DNA of 6,120 bases from an uncultured Ruminococcus sp. GTDB taxonomy: Bacteria > Bacillota > Clostridia > UBA1212 > UBA1255. Below the pieces are notes generated by a model. It ran no database searches and was not told where the DNA came from. It saw nothing but the letters and a program-made list of their open reading frames with translations. The stretch covers positions 1 through 6,120 of the forward strand of contig CACZOW010000080.1 of NCBI GenBank assembly GCA_902782885.1, written 5' to 3'. Position 1 is the stretch's first letter. The number at the start of each line of letters is the position of its first letter. Position numbers and translations under genes: made by a program. Shown here piece by piece: positions 1 through 5,795 of this stretch.

Positions 1-271
1 CATCGCGCTGTACGGCTTCATTGCCGTCTCCGGTCTTAAGATGATCCAGAAAGTCGATCTGGGCGACAACAGCAATCTCTTCGTCGTCTCCGTCATCCTG
101 ATCGCCGGCGTGGGCGGCATGACCCTCGCCTTCGGCAAAGTGACGATCACCGAAGTGGCCTGCGCGCTGATCCTGGGCATCCTGGCCAACGTGCTGCTGG
201 CCAAAGGCCGCAAGGACAAAGAGGCCGTCGAGGTAACCGAGGACAACGAGGCTGCCGCGGACAAAGAGTGA
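1..271 (+). CDS. Uracil permease, C-terminal fragment (runs in from left edge)
   Basis: The reading frame is open from position 2 to the TGA at 269-271, giving the last 89 residues of a nucleobase:cation symporter of the NCS2 (UraA/PyrP) family, an inner-membrane importer of uracil. The visible part starts in a transmembrane segment with the typical LYGFIAVSGLK stretch. It continues with VDLGDNSNLFVVSVILIAGVG and a further helix (ITEVACALILGILANVLLA), then ends in a hydrophilic acidic tail. E. coli UraA has the same order: a segment starting LYG, a loop with a K-V-D motif, two final helices and an acidic tail. The ATG at 41 is an internal methionine, because the frame and the family similarity extend left of it. 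The true start lies outside the window. The family call is strong; xanthine rather than uracil as substrate is less likely but not excluded from this fragment alone. Confidence 0.9.
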   Translation, partial: IALYGFIAVSGLKMIQKVDLGDNSNLFVVSVILIAGVGGMTLAFGKVTITEVACALILGILANVLLAKGRKDKEAVEVTEDNEAAADKE

Positions 272-327
272 TGCGGTATTATGATCTGAAACTCTTCCAT
301 CAGTGAAGAATACGTAGCTGAACAACA

Positions 328-360
328 AGCCCGATCTCCGGGTCAACCAGAGGTCGGGCT
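328..360 (+). terminator. Probable intrinsic terminator after the uracil permease
   Basis: The arms AGCCCGATCT (328-337) and AGGTCGGGCT (351-360) pair over 10 positions with one G-T pair. The stem can extend inward by about four more positions with one mismatch, leaving the loop GTCAA. The downstream stretch is only modestly T-rich (GCTTTCAT), so termination may be incomplete. It lies about 57 bp after the permease stop and separates that gene from the glycosyltransferase cassette. Confidence 0.6.
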
Positions 361-449
361 GCTTTCATAATTAACTTCGGAACGCCGCATCCGGTTCCTT
401 CTTTGGAGCAAGGCAAAATGTGTAAAAATCTATTTTTCCGGACAAACTT

Positions 450-1586
450 ATGACTAAATCGATCAAATCGTTTTTGAGACGGATAGGCTATCCGCTGATC
501 TATGTTTTCTACAAAGCCGTTTTTGACATAAAGTTCGCGATTTCATTCAAAAAAGGCGGACTGTCACACCTCACAAAAGAGGACCGCGGCGTCTGGAAGC
601 GCTCCATGTGCGAAATGATCAGGGAGTACTGGGTGAAGGGGCATTACGGATTTGTACGCAGGAAGGTCGTTTTATCTTTTTGTGACGCGCGAATTGAAGT
701 TGTCAGAAAAACAGAGCCCTGCGACAGGAACGACCCGATAGTTACGCTCTGCGTCAGGAATGATATCAGGCGTATCACAATGCTCGTGGAGCATTACAGA
801 GCGCTTGGCGTCGCAAAATTCGCGATCCTCGACAACGGATCGGACGACGGGACGTTTGAGTGGATGCAGGGCCAGCCGGACATAGACCTGTACCGGTGCC
901 GCGATCAGTACCAAACAAACGTTAAAGAAGGCTGGATCAACAGAATTATAAGCCATTACGGATTCGGAAGGTGGTATATCATTACGGATTCCGACGAGCT
1001 GGTCGTTTACCCGGATATGGAGCGACTTCCTCTCTATAACCTGACGGCGAGACTGGAAACTGCGGGCGTGAAGCGGGTCAAGGCACTAACTCTCGACACG
1101 TACAGCGATAAACCGTTATTTGAAAGATCGCCGGACATCCGCAGGGATTTCAGGTGGATAGATTCGGACAGCTATGAAGAAAAAACCGTCAACGCGGGCA
1201 TTTATCGCATAAGACGGTTTATCGGGGGACCGAGATACAGGCTTATGAACTCGCGCGTTCCGCTGGACAAACATCCGCTCGTATATTGCGAAAAAGGGAC
1301 GGTGAGCGCCGACGCGCACTATCAATACCCTCACAGCGGGATCAATGCGGCGCCTTGTTTTATGGGCATTCTCCATTATAAATTCATAGATGATGATATG
1401 GAGGAATACAGGAAAAGGGCGTCGGCTCAATCGACTTTCGTTGGAAACGGGGTGTTATACAGGCAATATATGGCCTTCTTTGACAAAAATAGGAGTCAAA
1501 CGCTGATGTACAGCGGAAGCGTTGAATTTAATTCGTCCGAGGCGCTGAACAAAATACCGCTGATTGACTGGCGCCTGCCCTGCTGA
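450..1586 (+). CDS. GT-A type glycosyltransferase (family 2-like)
   Basis: This 378-residue protein probably transfers a sugar from an NDP-sugar donor to a surface glycan or lipid acceptor. The catalytic domain begins near residue 95 (PIVTLCVRND). It carries the DNGSDDGT motif at 128-135, typical of family 2 enzymes that keep an eye on nucleotide binding, and an acidic metal-binding motif ITDSDE at 178-183 (D180, D182, E183). A later LHYKF segment at 308-312 resembles the conserved histidine region of such enzymes. The pattern fits the Glyco_tranf_2_4 group rather than processive synthases, since there are no C-terminal membrane helices. Residues 12-32 are hydrophobic and basic and could hold the protein to the membrane. 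The frame has a stop at 423-425, so 450 is the first usable ATG, although its ribosome binding site is poor. The gene ends 25 bp before the kinase. It uses about twenty AGA/AGG arginine codons and nine ATA isoleucine codons, unlike the genes on either side. Acceptor and donor are unknown. Confidence 0.82.
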   Translation: MTKSIKSFLRRIGYPLIYVFYKAVFDIKFAISFKKGGLSHLTKEDRGVWKRSMCEMIREYWVKGHYGFVRRKVVLSFCDARIEVVRKTEPCDRNDPIVTLCVRNDIRRITMLVEHYRALGVAKFAILDNGSDDGTFEWMQGQPDIDLYRCRDQYQTNVKEGWINRIISHYGFGRWYIITDSDELVVYPDMERLPLYNLTARLETAGVKRVKALTLDTYSDKPLFERSPDIRRDFRWIDSDSYEEKTVNAGIYRIRRFIGGPRYRLMNSRVPLDKHPLVYCEKGTVSADAHYQYPHSGINAAPCFMGILHYKFIDDDMEEYRKRASAQSTFVGNGVLYRQYMAFFDKNRSQTLMYSGSVEFNSSEALNKIPLIDWRLPC

Positions 1587-1599
1587 CAATATGTTTTGA

Positions 1600-1604
1600 A
1601 GAGG
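1600..1604 (+). promoter_or_regulatory. Ribosome binding site of the sugar kinase
   Basis: AGAGG sits 7 nt before the ATG at 1612, inside the 25-bp gap after the glycosyltransferase stop. It supports 1612 as the start and, with the short gap, co-transcription of the two genes. Confidence 0.6.
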
Positions 1605-1611
1605 TTGACGG

Positions 1612-2805
1612 ATGCGCTGCGAAGAATTATTTTACGAAACATACGGAAAAGAAGCCGGGGGCATAGCGTTTGCGCCGTACCGCGTCTGCCCGATAGGGGC
1701 GCAGAGCGACCACAATCTGGGTAAGATCACGGGGCTTGCCATCGACAAAGGGATTTACATCGCGTACAATCCAAGTCAGAACGGGGCTGTCGAGCTTCAG
1801 AGCATGCAGTTTGCGCAACACGTTAAGTGGTCTGCAGGAGAGCCGGACGGAAAGGCAGGCGACTGGGCAGATTATCTGCGCGGCGCAACGTGGGCGCTGA
1901 ACAAGGCGTATAAGCTTTCGGCGGGTATTTGCGGCGTGATCGAGGGCACGCTGCCTGTCGGAGGACTCAGTTCCTCCGCCGCGGTCATACTGGCCTTTCT
2001 GGAGGCGCTTTCCCGAGTCAACGGGATCCGCCTTACGCCGCAGGAATTGATCGATATCGCGTACGACGCGGAAAAGAATTACGTGGGTATCAATCTGGGC
2101 AAGCTTGACCAGAACTGCGAGGTGCTGTCCGTCAAAGACCGCCTTCTGTACCTTGACTGCGTCGACGGCAGTTACGAGCTTATTCCCGCCGGCCCCGCAA
2201 TGAAGCCATACAAAATCGCGCTTTTCTTCAGCGGACTCGAACGGTGCCTGACCGGTTCAAAGTACAACGTGCGAGTGGATGAACTTCGTGCCGGTGTGTA
2301 CGCGCTGAAGGCATTGAGCGGGGCGGATTACGGCAGCTTCAGCACGACTAACGCGCGCGACGTCAGCTTCGAAGTTTACCGGCAGTACAAAGACCGTCTG
2401 CCTGCTGCGTGGGCAAAACGCTGTGAGCACTGGTATACCGAATTCCGGTGTGTGGAAGAAGGCGCGGAGGCCTGGAGGCGCGGCGATATAGAGGCGTTCG
2501 GCAGACTGTCGTTTGAGTCAGGCTGGTCGTCAATTTACAACTGGGAGTCCGGCGCGCCGGAACAGATCAGGCTTTATGAAATCATGCGCGAAACCGGAGG
2601 AATATACGGAGGCCGTTTCAGCGGCGCAGGTTTCAAGGGCTTCTGCATAGCGCTGATCGATCCCGCAAAAGCCGGTTATATTCAGGAAAGAGTCGAACGC
2701 GAGTATCTGACGTCTTTTCCCGAAATGAAGGGAAAGTACGGATTCTTTCTTTGCGAGAGCACGGACGGTATCGAGGCGCGCTACGGGGCGGAGAGTGAAA
2801 AATGA
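1612..2805 (+). CDS. GHMP sugar-1-kinase, galacturonokinase-like
   Basis: This 397-residue cytoplasmic kinase is predicted to use ATP to phosphorylate a free sugar at C1. The N-terminal sugar-binding signature at 21-37 reads APYRVCPIGAQSDHNLG. Galactokinases have APGR.N.IGEHTDY there, while plant galacturonokinase has APYRICPLGAHIDHQGG as I recall it, a much closer match. The GHMP phosphate-binding loop PVGGLSSSAAV lies at 115-125 and the C-terminal glycine motif GGRFSGAGFKG at 333-343. Other stretches that recall the plant enzyme are LDQN near 165, YNVRVDE near 220, AKRCEHWY, and GIYGGRFSGAGF. No domain is missing and the length is normal for the family. Its neighbours, a nucleotidyltransferase overlapping by 4 bp and an upstream glycosyltransferase, fit a salvage route of sugar to sugar-1-phosphate to NDP-sugar to glycan. 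Galacturonate is the leading substrate guess; galactose or another hexose or uronate is possible. The kinase fold is certain, the substrate is inferred. Confidence 0.87.
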   Translation: MRCEELFYETYGKEAGGIAFAPYRVCPIGAQSDHNLGKITGLAIDKGIYIAYNPSQNGAVELQSMQFAQHVKWSAGEPDGKAGDWADYLRGATWALNKAYKLSAGICGVIEGTLPVGGLSSSAAVILAFLEALSRVNGIRLTPQELIDIAYDAEKNYVGINLGKLDQNCEVLSVKDRLLYLDCVDGSYELIPAGPAMKPYKIALFFSGLERCLTGSKYNVRVDELRAGVYALKALSGADYGSFSTTNARDVSFEVYRQYKDRLPAAWAKRCEHWYTEFRCVEEGAEAWRRGDIEAFGRLSFESGWSSIYNWESGAPEQIRLYEIMRETGGIYGGRFSGAGFKGFCIALIDPAKAGYIQERVEREYLTSFPEMKGKYGFFLCESTDGIEARYGAESEK

Positions 2806-3581
2806 AGTGTTTGATACTGGCCGCGGGTTACGCGACGCGGCTTTATCCGTTGACGGAGAATTATCCGAAGCCGCTGCTGAAGGTCGGGGGCAAGGCCATT
2901 CTAGACCGGCTCATAGAGGACATTGACTCCGCGGGGGCGGTGAACGAATACGTGGTAGTTACAAATCACAGATTTGTCCGCCGTTTTGAAGAGTGGGCAA
3001 AAGCAAAAGCGCACGCGCGGCATATCACGGTCGTCGACGACGGTACGACGACCAACGCTACGCGGCTGGGCGCGGTTCGCGACATACAATTTGCAATTGA
3101 GCATCTCGGTCTTGAAGGAGACATGCTCGTCATCGCCGGGGACAACGTTCTTGACTTTTCGCTGACGCGTTTCATCGAATTCGCACGCGAAAAAGGAACG
3201 TCCTGCGTGATGCACTACCGCGAGACAGACGTTAAGCGCCTTGCGGGATCTTGCGCGAGCGAGATCGGCGAGGACGGGCGTTTGATATCACTGGAAGAAA
3301 AACCCGTGAACCCCAAGGCGGAATGGTGCACGCCTCCGTTCTATTTCTACACCGGAGCTGACGCGGCGAAGATCCGTGAAGCGATCGCTGACGGATGCGG
3401 TACCGACGCGCCGGGAAGTCTTGCCGCCTGGATGTGTTCGCATTCGGTGGTCTATAGTATGGAGATGCCCGGAAAGCGGTACGATATCGGCGACCCGGAG
3501 AGCTATGAGCGCGTGCTTCAGGAGTACCGGGGCATTGTGGACGGGACAAAAACCGGGCAAAAAAGTGACTTGTCAACCTGA
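2802..3581 (+). CDS. Sugar-1-phosphate nucleotidyltransferase (RmlA-like)
   Basis: This 259-residue enzyme is predicted to join a sugar-1-phosphate to an NTP, giving NDP-sugar and pyrophosphate. The N-terminal NTP-binding signature at 6-31 contains LAAGYATRLYPLT followed by PKPLLKVGGK, with the conserved G9, R13 and K23. Also visible are AGDN at 112-115 (D114 as a likely metal ligand), EEKP at 165-168, and YDIGDPESY starting near 227, all typical of the NTP_transferase family (PF00483). The last 15 or so residues are hydrophilic and probably outside the fold. Its ATG overlaps the kinase TGA as ATGA, with GGAG at 2790-2793 eight bases upstream, so translation of the pair is probably coupled. 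That strongly suggests it acts on the kinase's product. The motif set is RmlA- or HddC-like rather than GalU-like, and I cannot tell from sequence whether UTP, CTP, GTP or dTTP is used. Confidence 0.88.
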   Translation: MKCLILAAGYATRLYPLTENYPKPLLKVGGKAILDRLIEDIDSAGAVNEYVVVTNHRFVRRFEEWAKAKAHARHITVVDDGTTTNATRLGAVRDIQFAIEHLGLEGDMLVIAGDNVLDFSLTRFIEFAREKGTSCVMHYRETDVKRLAGSCASEIGEDGRLISLEEKPVNPKAEWCTPPFYFYTGADAAKIREAIADGCGTDAPGSLAAWMCSHSVVYSMEMPGKRYDIGDPESYERVLQEYRGIVDGTKTGQKSDLST

Positions 3582-3606
3582 CGGGAAACTCGACCGCGCC
3601 GCCGGG

Positions 3607-3635
3607 TTGCCAGCGCTGGCCGGGCGGAGTATAAT
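3607..3635 (+). promoter_or_regulatory. Sigma-70-type promoter of the membrane protein gene
   Basis: A -35 element TTGCCA (3607-3612) and a perfect -10 TATAAT (3630-3635) are separated by exactly 17 bp. Transcription would start near 3642, giving a leader of about 39 nt before the ATG at 3681. It lies just after the nucleotidyltransferase stop at 3581 and so makes the membrane protein gene an independent unit. Confidence 0.8.
3609..3620. promoter_or_regulatory. 12-bp perfect palindrome overlapping the -35 box (possible operator)
   Basis: GCCAGCGCTGGC is identical to its own reverse complement and covers the last four bases of the -35 element and the first eight of the spacer. A dimeric repressor bound here would block the promoter. 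It could also be a chance palindrome in GC-rich DNA, and no second copy was seen in the window. Confidence 0.35.
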
Positions 3636-3666
3636 ATTGACCGAAACATTGACTACAACGGGTTTC

Positions 3667-3672
3667 AGGAGG
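3667..3672 (+). promoter_or_regulatory. Strong ribosome binding site of the membrane protein
   Basis: A perfect AGGAGG lies 8 nt upstream of the ATG at 3681. With the promoter upstream it fixes the start of the membrane protein. Confidence 0.85.
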
Positions 3673-3680
3673 CAATATCC

Positions 3681-4397
3681 ATGGCAAAAGGACTGTTTAA
3701 TATTGACACCGCCGCGCACCAGGGCGTGAAGGAGAACGTTGTCGCCGGCATCCTCGGCGCGTTTCTGTTTGCGCTGGGCGGCGGACTGCTTTACCTGCTG
3801 CTGGCGCAGGTCGGGTTTATCGCGGGCATCAGCGGCATGGTAGCCGTGTTCCTGGCGATAAAGGGTTATTCGGTGTTCGCCAAAGGGCTGTCGAAGCGCG
3901 GCCTGATCATCTCGGTCGTGATCGCGTTCCTCGTGTTAATACTGGCGTGGTACGTTTCGCTGACAATTGACGTGTATAAAGAGCTCAGCGAGCTTTACAA
4001 AGCCGGCGACCTGGCGGAAAAACCGAAATTCTTCGAATGCGTGATGATGACCCCGATGTTCTTCAAAGACGCGGGCTTCCTGCGCGCCGCCATCGTGAAT
4101 CTGGTGCTGGGGCTGTTGTTCGCCGTGGGCGGATCGTTCGCGCTGATCGCCAACATCTCCAACCAGATCAAACAGAACCAGCAGTATGCCGCGGCACAGG
4201 CGGCCAATAACCAGGCTGCCCAGGCGGCGAACGCCGCAGCCAACCTTCCCGAGCAGACCGCCGGCGCGGTCGGCAACGTCTACGACGCCGCGTACACCGA
4301 GGCAGACGCAGCCGCAAACGAAGCCGCACAGGCGGCAGACGACGCGGTCGGCGCTGCCGAAGACGCGACGGTACAGCTGAGCGAGGGCAACGAATAA
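3681..4397 (+). CDS. Four-helix membrane protein with acidic Ala-rich tail, function unknown
   Basis: I do not recognise this 238-residue protein. Hydrophobic segments lie at about 20-42, 44-66, 73-97 and 135-159. The basic loop between helices 2 and 3 (K61, K68, K72, R73) puts that loop, the N-terminus and the C-terminal tail in the cytoplasm, and the loop at about 98-134 outside. The tail (160-238) is low complexity: first Gln/Asn/Ala, then Ala with spaced Asp and Glu. After K164 it contains no Lys or Arg but about eleven acidic residues, so it is strongly negative and may be helical or disordered. There is no signal peptide and no enzyme motif. The gene has its own consensus promoter and AGGAGG site, so it is probably well expressed. 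Its codons are GC-rich, with no AGA/AGG, unlike the glycosyltransferase upstream. It ends 15 bp from the convergent alpha-galactosidase gene. Confidence 0.8.
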   Translation: MAKGLFNIDTAAHQGVKENVVAGILGAFLFALGGGLLYLLLAQVGFIAGISGMVAVFLAIKGYSVFAKGLSKRGLIISVVIAFLVLILAWYVSLTIDVYKELSELYKAGDLAEKPKFFECVMMTPMFFKDAGFLRAAIVNLVLGLLFAVGGSFALIANISNQIKQNQQYAAAQAANNQAAQAANAAANLPEQTAGAVGNVYDAAYTEADAAANEAAQAADDAVGAAEDATVQLSEGNE

Positions 4398-4412
4398 TAT
4401 TATATTATCTCA

Positions 4413-5741
4413 TTAAGGTTCTCTTAAGCACGGATAGCCCGCCGCTTCGTGGGCATCCAGAAGTTCATCGCACATCGCCACGATCTCGTCCGGGGACAGC
4501 TGGGCGCCGGTGTGCGGATCCGCCATTGCCGCCTGATATACCGTCTGGCGGCAATTTTTTACGGCCGCTTCGATCGTAAGCAGCTGCATGTAGATATTGC
4601 TGGAATTCATCATTGCCAGCTGGAGCGGCAGGTCGCCGATATACGTGGGATGGACGCCGCCCCGGTCAACGAAGCACGGCACCTCTACGCAGGCCTCTTT
4701 AGGCAGGTTGGAGATAAGGCCGTTGTTGATGACGTTGCCGCCCAGCTTGAACGGCCGGCCGGTAATGATGGCCTCAATGATGTGCGAGACGTATTCGGCG
4801 GTACGCGTGTGCGAAACATTGCCCCCCGCCATGATCTCGTCACGCTGCTTCTCCCAGCCGTTGATCTGCTCGACGCACCGCCGGGGGTACTCGTCCAGCG
4901 GAATGTTGAATTTCTCGATAAGATCCTCCCGGCCAGCCTTGATGTAGAACGGATTGTACTCCGCGTTGTGCTCGGAGGATTCGGTGCAGAAATAGCCCAG
5001 TTTATCGATATAATCGAGCCGGACCATGTCGTCGTGCTTCTCCGAGGCGTTCTTCTCTTTTGCCCGGCGCCTGATCTCCGGATACAGATCGTTGCCGAAC
5101 TTATCCCGGATGTCCAGGAGCCAGCCCATGTGGTTGATGCCGGCGATCGTCTCGATGCGCCCGTCCAGCTTGTCCTCCATGCCCAGCTCCGTCAGCAGGC
5201 AATACGTGCAGGCCTGCACCGAGTGACACAGCCCCACGGTCCGTATCTTCGAATATCTCTGCATGAAGCCCGTAACGATGGCCATGGGATTGGTGTAGTT
5301 CAGGAAAAGCGCGTTGGGACAGACTTCCTCCATATCCCGGGCAAACCCTTTCAGCACCTGTATGGTGCGGAGGCCGCGCATGATGCCGCCGATCCCGAGC
5401 GTATCGCCGATCGTCTGCCGGAGGCCGTATTTTTTAGGTATTTCGAAGTCAATGATCGTGCACGGATCGTAAAGACCCACCTGAATGGCGTTGACAACGA
5501 AATCCGCGTTCCGCAGCGCGTCCTTCCGCTGCGCCACCCCGAGGTATTTCTCCACCGTCGCCCGGCCTTCGTTGAGTTTCCTGTTGATCGCGTCGATCAG
5601 AATGAACGATTCTTCGAGGCGCTGCGCGTCAATATCGTACAGCGCGATCTCAAAGTCGTGCATGTTATCCGTCAACATCACGTCTCCCAGTACGTTTTTG
5701 GCAAACACGGTACTTCCCGCGCCCATAAATGTCAGTTTCAT
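4413..5741 (-). CDS. melA: Alpha-galactosidase, glycoside hydrolase family 4
   Basis: This 442-residue cytoplasmic enzyme should hydrolyse alpha-galactosides such as melibiose, using NAD+ and Mn2+ in the oxidation-elimination mechanism of GH4. It aligns with E. coli MelA (about 451 residues) along its full length. The NAD-binding loop FMGAGST lies at 5-11, LYDID at 34-38, a GDTLGIGGIMRGLRT block at 112-126, and NYTNPM at 148-153. The CHSV motif is at 172-175 and GINHM at 201-205, supplying the metal ligands Cys172 and His204. YFCTESSEHNAEY (250-262) and CVEVPCFVD (351-359) are also typical. CHSV is the form reported for alpha-galactosidases, while alpha-galacturonidases of GH4 have CHEV. An upstream in-frame ATG at 5765 would add eight residues, but GGAGGG lies 6 nt before the ATG at 5741 and the family N-terminus (MKLTFMGAGST) begins there, so 5741 is preferred. 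Substrate is supported by family motif only. Confidence 0.93.
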   Translation of the reverse strand: MKLTFMGAGSTVFAKNVLGDVMLTDNMHDFEIALYDIDAQRLEESFILIDAINRKLNEGRATVEKYLGVAQRKDALRNADFVVNAIQVGLYDPCTIIDFEIPKKYGLRQTIGDTLGIGGIMRGLRTIQVLKGFARDMEEVCPNALFLNYTNPMAIVTGFMQRYSKIRTVGLCHSVQACTYCLLTELGMEDKLDGRIETIAGINHMGWLLDIRDKFGNDLYPEIRRRAKEKNASEKHDDMVRLDYIDKLGYFCTESSEHNAEYNPFYIKAGREDLIEKFNIPLDEYPRRCVEQINGWEKQRDEIMAGGNVSHTRTAEYVSHIIEAIITGRPFKLGGNVINNGLISNLPKEACVEVPCFVDRGGVHPTYIGDLPLQLAMMNSSNIYMQLLTIEAAVKNCRQTVYQAAMADPHTGAQLSPDEIVAMCDELLDAHEAAGYPCLREP

Positions 5742-5747
5742 GGCATA

Positions 5748-5753
5748 CCCTCC
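5748..5753 (-). promoter_or_regulatory. Ribosome binding site deciding the alpha-galactosidase start
   Basis: On the minus strand GGAGGG is followed by 6 nt (TATGCC) and the ATG at 5741. The alternative ATG at 5765 lies upstream of this site and has no comparable sequence before it, so the shorter protein is preferred. Confidence 0.8.
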
Positions 5754-5795
5754 GTTCGGCATCAAAAAAAGCTGTGCTTCAAAATTGCCGCCTGT

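Noticed and set aside
361..449. A promoter for the glycosyltransferase in the AT-rich leader.
   Set aside because: TTGGAG at 403-408 has only a poor -10 at suitable spacing (AAATCT), so no promoter is called, though one may exist.
3232..3687. Minus-strand frames opposite the nucleotidyltransferase.
   Set aside because: The plus-strand frame has full NTP_transferase motifs and translational coupling. The opposite frames are rich in Arg, Pro and Ser, as expected of noncoding shadows.
4432..4458. A hairpin (GGAT, GCCC with GGGC, ATCC arms) that could terminate the membrane protein transcript.
   Set aside because: It lies inside the alpha-galactosidase coding sequence, has a bulge and no following T-run on the plus strand, so it is not a convincing intrinsic terminator.
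5764..5780. A T-run with a short AAGC-ACA-GCTT stem on the minus strand between the Cys-Ala gene and the alpha-galactosidase, considered as a terminator.
   Set aside because: The stem is only four pairs, too weak to call.
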